64,000 nt of DNA from Globomyces pollinis-pini (lineage: Eukaryota > Chytridiomycota > Chytridiomycetes > Rhizophydiales > Globomycetaceae): assembly GCA_025399215.1 (NCBI GenBank), contig MU621159.1, forward strand, positions 1 to 64,000, written 5' to 3'. The notes under the pieces are model-generated. The model did not search any database, was not told the DNA's origin, and saw only the letters and a list, made by a program, of their open reading frames with translations. Position numbers and translations under genes: made by a program. This document shows positions 33,010 through 42,645 of the stretch, piece after piece. Position 1 is the stretch's first letter. The number at the start of each line of letters is the position of its first letter.

Positions 33010-33812
33010 AATGGTACGATTATTGGTCAAGATTTCTTGGTTTAAATAACTCACTGGCAACACAGCAACACCTTCTCCTTGAAAAGCACAGTAACACAAT
33101 AAATATCTTACCAATCTGCAAGGAGAATCGAAAATTGTTGAAAGTAGTTAGGTTCAATCATCAGTGTTTCTCTATTTAGTGGACATTTATACCAGTTACT
33201 ATTTGTAACTAACACTTTCATTGTACAGATAGAATGGTTTAAAAAAAAACATGGCTCTCTTATCCATAAATATTAAATTTGGTAACACAAAACTAGTCCA
33301 AAACCCAGGTTTTTTCTAGTCTTAAACTTAGTAATTATCTTATCCACAACCGAATACATTAAAAAAATATTCATGATTCAATTGTAAATTATGTATCAAT
33401 CAAAAAGTTTATTAATTTATTTTTTGTTTTGCACTGTGAAGGCCATGCCTGGAACACCAATATGAGGTAGCATTTAACCATCTTACCTAAATTAAACTAA
33501 CGACATTTTATTGCCACACAGCTGATCCTTTAAGTGTCTTCATCCTTTCGATGGCTGGAACTCAGTCCAGAACATATCAAAAGACCAACTATAAAACTTA
33601 GGAAATTTTAAAGCATACTTCATTACCATATTGCATTTATGAATGGCGCTGGGGTGACCAAACCTATTATATATTTTTATGATAACTTCATATTTTGGGT
33701 ATTGCATATTGATGTCAAACTATCAAATTTCTTATCAACATATTTATGGTTTCAATTGGATAATAATTTTTTTGAAATCTTTATTGTTTTTTATCTCTTT
33801 CACTTGAACAGA
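33010..33812. other. Upstream region of remnant C and flank of copy D
   Basis: About 800 bp holding the proximal and distal duplicated blocks of remnant C, plus unique AT-rich sequence. No gene was recognised. Confidence 0.5.
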
Positions 33813-34706
33813 TCATAAGCTAAGGAACATCCATCCAATAATTGCGCTAGTCCACAACTTATAAAAGTTGGAGTAGGCTCCAGATGGTTGTGTTGAATTA
33901 CCCCTAACTGCATTATTGTTAGAGCCACCAGCAGATGGGGTAACAGTATTTGTAGGCTTTGGGGAACCTGCATGACCTTCAAGTGCCAATGATCCTTGCT
34001 TGACCGTGGCAGTGGAGAAGAGAGAGTCCACTTTGACCACATCTGTCACTAAATCAAATACGGCTTTATCGGCAGCGATTCGAAGAGTTGGTCCTTTAAG
34101 GGTGACCATTTTGATGCTGGAGAAATTGAGAGATGCGTTACTTCCAAATGGTAATAGTTGAAAGCCTCCTGTAATTTTACCACCAAATGAACCGATCCAG
34201 CGTTGTGCATACACTGCCTTGTTAAAAGCACAGAGAGTTTCAAATCCACTTCGAATACCCTTTGCTGAATCAAAAGTCACAGATTTTACTTCCTTGCCTG
34301 ACTTTAATGCCCTATTAACTGCACCGTTCAGCTCTGCATCAATCACTGGAGTAGAAGCATTCCCCCAATCCCTAAACGGCTGATATTTCTTGTCAAAATC
34401 GAAAACCAATTTCAAATCAAATTCTACATCAATATTTTGCAGTTCAAGCGTTCCATTCATAAACAGACTTTCCAAGTTGAAAGAGTATTCCTTCGACAAG
34501 ACGACAGGAAAATCAAATCTTTTCAAGTTAACGTGTTGGTAATTGGTGTTAACATTGATATATTGCATATCTTGCTTGGTTGAATCTGAAGGCCAATATT
34601 TGACACCAGCATCAGTGTTGAATGAAAATATCGTCTATTTATCAGTAGATATTTGGGCCATGGCAAAAGACAAGATTGATACGATTAAAATGAAATGTGG
34701 ATGCAT
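33813..34706 (-). pseudogene. Surface-protein copy D with an in-frame TAG at codon 24
   Basis: Starts at ATG 34706 with the family signal peptide (MHPHFILIVSILSFAMAQIS). Codon 24 is TAG where copies A, B and E have a Lys codon. Downstream the frame is fully open for about 270 codons with all family motifs (KYWPSDSTKQ, DWGNASTPV, FDSAKGIRSGFE, AQRWIGSFGG), a linker and a hydrophobic tail. No GT-AG intron that removes the stop in frame was found. It is either a young pseudogene or a candidate for stop readthrough. The rest being undamaged implies the stop is recent. Confidence 0.8.
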
Positions 34707-35115
34707 TTTGTTACGAAAATGGGTTATGATTTCAAAGTTTAAATATTGGACGGTTTCACAAACAACACCTTCAACCTTGGCCATAAAAGGATCTTACCAA
34801 TGTGTCATGAGAGTTGAAAAGTGTTGAGATTATTTAAGTTAATCACTGCTTTGTCTCTCTTTTGTTGAAATTTAGACCATTTCTCTTTGTAGCGAATACT
34901 AAATTGTACATTAACGAGAGGTATAATAATTTGGTGTAACCATTTGGCTGTGTACCAAATCTGATATTTCTATCATTTCTTTCCAGGATATCTTTATGTA
35001 TATGAAGTTGCTTTATTTGATTGCACCGCCTGTTGATATCAAACTATCAGTTCTAGTTAATATTCGGTTTGAATTATATAATTTTGATTTCTTTATTGCT
35101 CATCTCTTTCAAAAA
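34707..35115. other. Short intergenic between copies D and E
   Basis: About 410 bp with a diverged proximal block near 34762-34820. The distal block seen upstream of other copies is missing, which suggests a deletion or unequal crossover here. Confidence 0.5.
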
Positions 35116-36002
35116 TCATAAACTAAGGAACACCCACCCAGTAATCGCGCAAATCCACAATATGTATGAATTAAAATAGGCTCCAGATGGTTGCGTTGAA
35201 TTACCACCGACTGCATTATTGTTAGAACTACTAACAGATGGGGTAGCAGATGGAGTAACAGTATTAGTAGCCTTTGGGGAAGATGCGTGGCCTTCAAGCG
35301 TCAATGATCCTTTATTGACAGTGGCAGTGTATAAAATAGGAGGGAGAAGTGTTTCTGTCACTATATCAAATACGGCTTTATTGGCGGCGATTCTCCTTTT
35401 AGGGAAGCCATTTTGACACCAGAAAAAATGAGACTTGCTGTACTGAATGGCAATAGTGAACTACTCCCTGTGATTTTACCACCAAATGAACCAATCCATC
35501 GTTGTGCATACACTACCTTGTTAAAAAGACTGATAGTTTCAAATCCACTTCGAATACCCTTGGCTGAATCAAATGCGACTGATTTGACGTCCACGCCTTT
35601 CTTTAATGCTGCTTTCGTTGCATCGTTAATATCAGCATCAGTCACTGGGGTAGAAGCATTCCCCCAATCTCTAAACGGTTGAATTTTCTTATCAAAGTCG
35701 AAAACCATTTTCAAATCAAATTCGATTTCAAGATTTTGCAGTTCGAGTGTTCCATTAGCAAACATAGTTTCTAAGTTCAACGAGTATTCAGTAGCCGAGA
35801 CAACAGGATAATCGTATTTTTTAAAGTCACTTTGTTTAAAATGGGTGTTGGTGGTAAATTGAATTTCTTGTTTGGTTGAATCTGATGGCCAATACTTGAC
35901 ACCAGCATCGGTGTTGAATGAAAATGTCGTCTTCTTATTCGTAGATATTTGCGCCATGGCCAAAGACAAGATAGACACGATTAATATGAACTGGTGATGC
36001 AT
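35116..36002 (-). pseudogene. Surface-protein copy E, frameshifted by a 10-bp deletion
   Basis: The ATG at 36002 opens a family member (signal peptide, KYWPSDSTKQ, DWGNASTPVTDADI, FDSAKGIRSGFET, AQRWIGSFGG). At about 35393/35394, ten bases present in copy D (GAAGAGTTGG on the plus strand) are missing. The frame then ends at a nearby TAG. The shifted frame (NKAVFDIVTETLL, linker, ILWICAITGWVFLSL) runs on to 35116 without further damage. A truncated secreted protein without the C-terminal anchor could still be made. Confidence 0.85.
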
Positions 36003-36529
36003 TTTGTAAGGATATTGGTTCTGATTTCTAGGTTTAAATAACCCACTGGTAACACAGCAACACCTTTTCTTTGAGAACGCATTGTAGTACAATAAGAATA
36101 TCTTACCAACCTGTAGTCGGAATTGAATATTGGAACAGTGTAGAGGTCCAATTATCTTGGTTTCCCTGTTTACTGCAAATTTAACCCATGTACTCTTTGT
36201 AACGAACGCTCTAACATTGCAATTATGACTGACAGCTTTGATTTTAATGCTAGGTATAGGGATTTTGTGAAACTACGATGGCATCTGAAATGGTCCAATT
36301 TGTGGTAGAGACTTCATATTTTTGAATCGAGACTAAAACCAATGTATAGACGAATCAATAACACAGATGAAAGAATTAGAACGGATCGGTTAGTTCATAG
36401 TAGTGAGAAATACATAAATCAAGGAATACGTTTGCTGTGCTAAACGTGAAGGCCATGTTTCGTACCACAATGAAATGTGCAGGACTCCTTTAAATCACCT
36501 TGAATTAAGTCAACGTACCATCAAGAAAA
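36003..36529. promoter_or_regulatory. Divergent region between copy E and a membrane-protein gene
   Basis: About 530 bp. The proximal array block (about 36060-36130) and the distal block (about 36425-36530, AACGTGAAGGCCATG) are present, the latter ending at the ATG of the plus-strand gene at 36530. That gene's promoter may therefore descend from array flank. Confidence 0.55.
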
Positions 36530-36994
36530 ATGCGAAACCAGCTGCTTTTCACTATCTTTACACTTTCGAACGTTCTCGCTCAAATACTACTCCCCAATGG
36601 AACCATTAACTACTCAAGTATGCCTACAGCTACCTATACACCTTTTTCAACTGATCATTACGACAACTATTTTGCTTGGTTTGGTGTAGTTGTCTCTGCT
36701 TTCACACTGCTTCCATTTTTAATACTTGGAGGAGTGTGTATTGTTTTCTTAGTTATAGTTGTGAAATTCGTTAGACATATGAATAGACCAAAACTACCAC
36801 CTGTTTTTGTAACTCCTCCAATACTCTTATCTCAAAGTCGAGTACCAACATATCAGAACGGTGTATCGGTTGCATTTCCCCAATCAAGAGTATCTGTTCC
36901 AACTGCTGCAGCATCTCAATATAATCAACAAGTTCAACTATCTCAAAGGGGCCAAGTTGATGGTTCAAGGACTGTGAAAGTTAGGATAGTGTGA
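36530..36994 (+). CDS. Type I single-pass membrane protein, unrecognised
   Basis: 154 residues, one exon. A signal peptide (about 1-17, ending VLAQ) precedes a short extracellular part with N-glycosylation sequons (NGT, NYSS), a transmembrane helix (about 55-80, LPFLILGGVCIVFLVIVV), a basic stop-transfer (KFVRHMNRPK) and a Pro/Gln/Ser-rich cytoplasmic tail. No family recognised. It lies between the two strands of the surface-protein family. Confidence 0.65.
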   Translation: MRNQLLFTIFTLSNVLAQILLPNGTINYSSMPTATYTPFSTDHYDNYFAWFGVVVSAFTLLPFLILGGVCIVFLVIVVKFVRHMNRPKLPPVFVTPPILLSQSRVPTYQNGVSVAFPQSRVSVPTAAASQYNQQVQLSQRGQVDGSRTVKVRIV

Positions 36995-37236
36995 TGCAAT
37001 GATTCGTTTCTTTGAATAAAAATATCTATGTGGGAAGCTGATCAGTTTGTGAACTTATTAAATTGACATGATTGTTGCTGCATTTAAGAATATCCAAATA
37101 CGCAATTACGAATTGTATGTCTAAGTCATGCCAATATTTGCGGTGTTGAAGGTGATGTCGGTACCACCACGGTTACCGACTCTTGATTTCCTTTTGGTAT
37201 TTATTAAAAGGATTGAATGAGATTAATTCACCGAAT

Positions 37237-38907
37237 ATGAAATTAGTAAAGATAAACCTGATGACGATTTTAAACCTCTTTATTCTGTGCTCTATTTCAG
37301 CCGAAACAACGGGTCCAAAAAATGTTGTTCCACTCTATACTACTAATGATGTGGTATTTTGGCCATCAACTGGTGATGCTAGCAAGACTGGTCAAAAGAA
37401 CTTGTTCGATGAAGCCGTCAATCTACTAGTCTTCCAAAACAACTCATATTCTGTTCCCATTGGTAAACGACACACTTTGAATGCAGATAGGTACTATCTG
37501 TATGGATCACTTGAATTAGAAAATATTGATATTTCAATTGAACTGACAGATAAAATTTTGAAGACTAAAGATTGGTATCGACAGCTTAAAAAATGGGGAA
37601 AAAATTCGAACCAACTAACTGAAGATGAAATCAGTATGGCCATGACTTCTGCATTTGCAGAACGTGTGCGTTTGAATTCGATAACAGTGGATTCAGCAAA
37701 GGCTTCTGGTACTGGGTTTGAAAGTATGGGTTTCCTGAAAAAACTGGCATATGCGCAAAGATGGATGGGACAGTTTGGTGGTAATTTTACTGATCCGTTT
37801 CGAGAAGCACGGATTGAATTGTATCCTCAATCCAATCAACCAATACTGAAATTTACAAAGGTCACTCGTGTTGAATTAGTTGGTGAAAGTGTACGTATCG
37901 TTGCTGAAAAAGCATTATTAACTATTGATGTATCCAAAATTAATTTGCCATTAGTTTACAGTACAATGACAAAAGGTTCTTTGACCTTACAAGGTTTTAA
38001 ATCTGGCGAAATTTCTCTTAATACCACCTCATCTGTGCCCAGTCAAGTATTATCTTTGACTACTGGGTCAGGCATATATTATTGGCCATCTGTAGGTTCT
38101 TTTGACAAGCAAGTAAGCGGTCCCAGAAATGATCTGGAAAACAATATTCTCTCAAAAAAATATAGCAATATGACCACTACAATTACAACAAACACTCCTT
38201 ACGATATGGAAAACTCTGATTTTTATGTGTATGGGACAGTGCTGTTGGAAAAAATTGATATTCATGTATATCCAGAACAGTATGGGTTTCAAAGCAGTTT
38301 ATGGTATCGTCCAATTTTAAAATGGGGAACTATCCCTACACGACCCATCACTGATCAAGAAATCAGTGAGGCTATGGACTCTGCTTTTGCTGGGACTGTG
38401 AAACTGGCCAAAATTTCTTCTGAATCTGTATCTGCAATTGGAGGTGGATTTGAAAGTCTGGGCTATATTAAAAGATTCGGTATGTTTCAACAATCGGCAG
38501 GATATGCACTGAAGTGGAAGGGATCATTTAGTGGATCAATCACAAATTCGGCATTGATAAGAAGCTCTGCTGGTTTTCTAAAACTAAAGGCAATTGACAA
38601 ACAAACTATATTGAATTTTTCAAATGTCACGAAAGTGGAGTTGCTTGACAAGAATAGAGGTATCCGAGTGGTAGCTGACAAGGCTATTCTTTCAGTTGAC
38701 GTTTCTGAAGTAGATCTAGGTATGGGTATTGCCATTGTGAAGACAGGTTCGTTGAAGCTAGAAGGCGTCTCTTCCCATTCTAACTCTATATTTGATAGTA
38801 TGATAGTATGGATTGTGATTATAATAACAATCATTGTATTTGTGATGGTAATGCTAGGAGTTTGTGTTCGCGTTGTGCTTAATGGAATAAAGAGAGTGAA
38901 TCGTTAA
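37237..38907 (+). CDS. Two-domain transmembrane relative of the array family
   Basis: The start is placed at the ATG 37237; the frame further upstream begins only with a TTG. 556 residues: signal peptide (to about 23), then two tandem copies of the array domain. Copy 1 has VVFWPSTGD, WYRQLKKWGKNSNQLTEDEI, VDSAKASGTGFESMGFLKK and AQRWMGQFGG. Copy 2 has IYYWPSVGS, RPILKWGTIPTRPITDQEI, GGGFESLGYIKR and ALKWKGSFSG. The Ser/Thr linker and GPI-like tail are replaced by a true membrane helix (about 522-548) and a basic tail (RVVLNGIKRVNR). It is the only membrane-spanning and only two-domain member here. Confidence 0.85.
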   Translation: MKLVKINLMTILNLFILCSISAETTGPKNVVPLYTTNDVVFWPSTGDASKTGQKNLFDEAVNLLVFQNNSYSVPIGKRHTLNADRYYLYGSLELENIDISIELTDKILKTKDWYRQLKKWGKNSNQLTEDEISMAMTSAFAERVRLNSITVDSAKASGTGFESMGFLKKLAYAQRWMGQFGGNFTDPFREARIELYPQSNQPILKFTKVTRVELVGESVRIVAEKALLTIDVSKINLPLVYSTMTKGSLTLQGFKSGEISLNTTSSVPSQVLSLTTGSGIYYWPSVGSFDKQVSGPRNDLENNILSKKYSNMTTTITTNTPYDMENSDFYVYGTVLLEKIDIHVYPEQYGFQSSLWYRPILKWGTIPTRPITDQEISEAMDSAFAGTVKLAKISSESVSAIGGGFESLGYIKRFGMFQQSAGYALKWKGSFSGSITNSALIRSSAGFLKLKAIDKQTILNFSNVTKVELLDKNRGIRVVADKAILSVDVSEVDLGMGIAIVKTGSLKLEGVSSHSNSIFDSMIVWIVIIITIIVFVMVMLGVCVRVVLNGIKRVNR

Positions 38908-39110
38908 ATAAACGGATAAACAATATCTTATGAGTGAATTCAGGATAAAGTATATTAATAAGCTTAAACTTGGTTAGATGGTGATGGGATAGTATAACCC
39001 AGGCACACCTATAACATGCCTTGAAGTAATAATCATCAATACAAGTATCTGAGTATTAATGATAAAGGAGCTACAGTTAGCAAATAATTACATGTACCGT
39101 TTTCATATGA

Positions 39111-39823
39111 GAATATAAACTAAATCCCATAAATCTTCAATTAAGTCGGATCAACGCTTTGTTCCACAAGTCTCATCAAATTTTGGTTGTCCGAGTTACA
39201 GTTTTGAAATTTTGATTGTCCGAGTTACAGTTTGATCTAATAAGTGACTGTGAAATTTTTCCCAAATGAAGATCAAACATCGCACTCAGAAGGAACTGAC
39301 AACCCTGGTCCCCTTATCAACGAGTTACTTTCAGATTGATTTGGTCCTATATGGAAAAGAAAACTTTGATTCTACCTCAATCTTTTACAGCTATCAAGCT
39401 GTGAAGAACTTCGCAAGATTTGTGTTAAAGTCTGAAAATGGAAACCAGCTGGTCTTCCATCTCCATAAGCACGACAGAAATTTGGAATACTCAAGACTTT
39501 ATGACTTGTTGGTGTTTGTAGAAAGTTCTTCACAGCTTGATAGCTGTAAAAGATTGAGGTAGAATCAAAGTTTTCTTTTCCATATAGGACCAAATCAATC
39601 TGAAAGTAACTCGTTGATAAGGGGACCAGGGTTGTAAGTTCCTTCTGAGTGCGATGTTTGATCTTCATTTGGGAAAAATTTCACAGTCACTTATTAGATC
39701 AAACTGTAACTCGGACAATCAAAATTTCAAAACTGTAACTCGGACAACCAAAATTTGATGAGACTTGTGGAACAAAGCGTTGATCCGAGTTAATTGAAGA
39801 TTTATGGGATTTAGTTTATATTC
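39111..39823. repeat. 301-bp inverted repeat with 111-bp spacer
   Basis: Arms 39111-39411 and 39523-39823 pair base for base without any indel; I found only two mismatches by eye (near 39148 and 39309). The spacer is 39412-39522. Each arm holds a direct repeat of about 25 bp (TTTTG-GTTGTCCGAGTTACAGTTT twice, one base different). The flanks both show ATGA (39107-39110 and 39824-39827), a possible 4-bp target duplication. Mirror reading frames on each strand are a by-product of the arms. It could be a foldback/MITE-like element or a source of long hairpin RNA. Confidence 0.93.
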
Positions 39824-40517
39824 ATGACGTTAGTCGACAAAGTATCCAAAACTTCAAGCACTCCCAATAGCATTTTGAGCTTATCAAGTTTTGGTTTGAA
39901 TCTGCTTAATTGCATGCATTGGAGGGTGATGAATTTCAATCAGAAAAGTATTAGTTGGAAGTCAATGATAATGTAGAAATGAATATTTCTCCCAACAATA
40001 ATTAACTCCACCATGGTGGAAAAAGTGACTGAGTTTAAGGAGACGTCAAATCTGCCAGAATATGACAACAGAAGAGCTTCATAATTTGAATGCGTTAACA
40101 TGATCTTAAAACAGTTCTTTAAATGATGAATTTATAGATAATTTGTATTTATATGCTTTTCTAACACCACCATCATCACTGGAATTTGAAAGCATCAATC
40201 TGCTAGGCATTTGAAAAGTTCGTGGTATATTGTTTTGATGAGTGTTACTGATTTCCAACGCATTTGTATCTATGCTGAATGTATACAGTCGATAAAAATT
40301 GAGACTACTTTACACGATACCATAAAAATATGCACAATTGATATCGGATTAGTGACATGATAAGATTACGATTTCCAGACTCCTATCGGCTCTGTGTGAC
40401 TCTTGAATGGTGTCATTTTACACAAAATATTCAAATTTCCACTAATCTGTCACGGCAAGCACATCGAAATCGAGCCATGAAGTATTTAAAATAGAAGAAA
40501 TTTCTCACTTATCTAAA
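39824..40517. other. Intergenic, about 690 bp
   Basis: No gene recognised. TATTTAAA at 40483-40490 is 35 bp before the ATG of the DOMON gene. Confidence 0.4.
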
Positions 40518-41198
40518 ATGTTTGTTCTTTATTTGGTAGCAGTTGTTGCTGGTTTAGTAAAGAATACTGATCAAGGTTGGATTCCGTTTGATACCTCACT
40601 GTTTACTCATTACCAATCATTGAACTTTCAAAATGATAAAAATATTGATCTGTTTTGGAAACTTTCAGCCGATCATAAAGAAATAGAATTTGGAGTTGCT
40701 TCTCATAATGGTGCTGGTTGGGTTGGAATTGGAACCTCTAATGCTGGTGGAATGGAGGTAAATTCAAATAGTGACTAAAAGTGATAGGATGCCAACATAT
40801 TTGTAGGAAGAAAGGATTCTAAAAATGATTTCATTTTGGAAGAACGATACGCTGAAACCTTTGATTATCCTCCTGTAAAGAAATCACAACAAGCAAAACT
40901 GATTTCATCATTTCAATCTGATAATGTAACAGCATTTACTTTCTCTGTACCAATTTACACCGGTTTGACAGTTGATAAAGCTACATGGTTGATTTTTGCC
41001 TATGGTGATTCCAACAAGTTTGGATTTCACAAGGACGCACATCAAATCGAGTTTAGAATTTTGGAGGAAACTAGTACTGGAGGTGACTACGCGACATACA
41101 TAGTTGGTGGACTTGCTGTCGTCGTTGTTTTTGGTGGGCTTGTGTTTGCTCGTCGTTATTCTCGCAAACAATACATTACCATCCCTGACTCTTCTTAA
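40518..41198 (+). CDS. DOMON-domain type I membrane protein (stripped DBH-like paralogue)
   Basis: Two exons; a 30-nt intron starts after GGME and ends before DANIFVGRKD. The protein of about 216 residues has a signal peptide, one DOMON domain (IDLFWKLSADHKEIEFGV, GAGWVGIGTSNAGGM, WLIFAYGDSNKFGFH), then directly a membrane helix (YIVGGLAVVVVFGGLVF) and a basic tail ending IPDSS. DOMON domains bind heme or sugar. It matches the minus-strand monooxygenase at 43349-45209 at both ends but lacks the whole copper catalytic core, so it should be non-enzymatic, perhaps an electron-transfer or binding partner. Confidence 0.85.
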
Positions 41199-41477
41199 GG
41201 GTGAATATAATAAACTATGATCGAAAATAATATACCACTAGTTTACATTTCCTTAACAACCAATAGTTGCAGTCAAACTTGAAAAGTATTATTGGGCTAG
41301 AAAAAGCACAGAGATTGGAAACAATGGCAATACCAACTGAACCCGAATAATGTTGAGATATTCAATGGTCTCTATTTTTGAATGCGGAATCTAAGTAGTA
41401 CAATTCGGGCGAGTCGCTGGCGAAGTCTTCACATTTAAATATAGAAATTTTCAATCTCAATCAGTGAGAAAAATACG

Positions 41478-42386
41478 ATGTATTCGATAAAGTCATTGGC
41501 TGTTGTAGCCTTTTATGTGGCTTCTGTATTTGGTTCAGTTTTACCAGATTCTGGTGTAGCCATTGGTAAACCATATAGTGTTGAACGTTACAATGATCTT
41601 TATGATCAAGAATTTACACCTATCTCAAGTTTTGATGACGATGAAGCGGATGATGAAGACTATATTGCTGAAGAAGGCGAAGAGGATGAAGCATCATGGG
41701 CATCCGATGAAGATGATGATGAAAGTTTCTCATCTTGGGCAGCTGATGAAGATGAAGAAGAGGGCTTTACATTGGGAGGAGAGATGGTTGATCCATTAGA
41801 AGATCTAGGTTCAGTTGATGTTGATACTGTCGGTGGTGTATTAGGACAAGAGAACTTACCACCATCTGTACTGTATGATGAAGGACATAGTATTAACGCG
41901 TACGATGATGAAGACTATGAATTGCGTTCATCGGTTTCTTCAGTTCGAGGAAGGCCAAGCAAAAAGTCAAAGACATCCAAGAAGGTCAAAAAGTCAAAGA
42001 AAGGAAAGAAATCCAAAAAAGTCAAAAAGACCAAGAAAGGAAAGAAATCTAAGAAGGTTAAAAAGTCAAAGAAAGGGAAGAAGTCCAAAATAGTCAAAAA
42101 GACCAAGAAAGGAAAGAAATCTAAGAAGGTTAAAAAGTCAAAGAAAGGGAAGAAGTCCAAGAAGGGCAAAAAACCCAAGAAAGGGAAGAAGTCCAAAAAG
42201 GGCAAAAAATCCAAGAAAACAAAGAAATCCAAGAAGTCGAAGAAAGGAAAGAAGTCAAAGAAAGGCAGAAAACCAAAACCAATAGTATACGATGGCGCAG
42301 AAAAGGAGGTTGAAGTTGAAGGTGAAGAAATTTTGACAGAAAGCTACGCTCAGACTGCTTGCGCTGAAGATGAAGAAGATAATTGA
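41478..42386 (+). CDS. Secreted charge-segregated protein with KKSKKGKK repeats
   Basis: 302 residues, one exon. Signal peptide MYSIKSLAVVAFYVASVFGS, then a very acidic part (about 50-160; Asp/Glu runs), then about 110 residues made almost only of Lys, Ser and Gly in repeats of KKSKKGKK and KKVKKTKKGKK type, then an acidic tail. No Cys except one near the end (TACAEDEE). The opposed charge blocks predict self-association or coacervation. Lys-Ser repeats recall silaffin-like mineralising proteins and some wall proteins, by composition only. A nuclear role is unlikely because of the signal peptide. TATA-like ATTTAAATATAG is about 45 bp upstream. Confidence 0.8.
   Translation: MYSIKSLAVVAFYVASVFGSVLPDSGVAIGKPYSVERYNDLYDQEFTPISSFDDDEADDEDYIAEEGEEDEASWASDEDDDESFSSWAADEDEEEGFTLGGEMVDPLEDLGSVDVDTVGGVLGQENLPPSVLYDEGHSINAYDDEDYELRSSVSSVRGRPSKKSKTSKKVKKSKKGKKSKKVKKTKKGKKSKKVKKSKKGKKSKIVKKTKKGKKSKKVKKSKKGKKSKKGKKPKKGKKSKKGKKSKKTKKSKKSKKGKKSKKGRKPKPIVYDGAEKEVEVEGEEILTESYAQTACAEDEEDN
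41940..42270 (+). repeat. Tandem coding repeats for Lys/Ser/Gly blocks
   Basis: Units of 24-36 bp such as AAGTCAAAGAAAGGGAAGAA repeat in frame. The minus strand shows an accidental long open frame of Phe/Leu codons, which is a shadow. Confidence 0.85.
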
Positions 42387-42645
42387 TCATTTCTGAAATA
42401 TTTCAATATAGGATTGAATCTATGATATGCTTTTATATTTTGAGATCTGTATATAACCTTAACTAGATTAAGGGTCATCAATTGGCGAAGCATCTTGCTC
42501 TCATACGTGATTTTCTCAACCATATATTGCATGTTGGCCTCGGAATTGTTAGAACGATGTTCTAGGGCCGGAACACTGGCGAAACAATTCTGGCGAAGTG
42601 AATATTTAATCGAGAAAAACGTATTACAATCTTTTTGAACAAGTC

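Noticed and set aside
34620..34640. Micro-intron removing the TAG in array copy D
   Set aside because: No in-frame GT-AG pair of plausible length surrounds the stop, and sister copies have plain coding sequence there.
39266..39668. Two 98-residue reading frames on opposite strands starting with the same peptide
   Set aside because: They are mirror images created by the inverted repeat and run into the spacer; no domain, signal or codon evidence supports a protein.
41915..42232. Phe/Leu/Asp-rich 105-residue frame on the minus strand
   Set aside because: Shadow of the plus-strand Lys/Ser repeats, which avoid stops on both strands.
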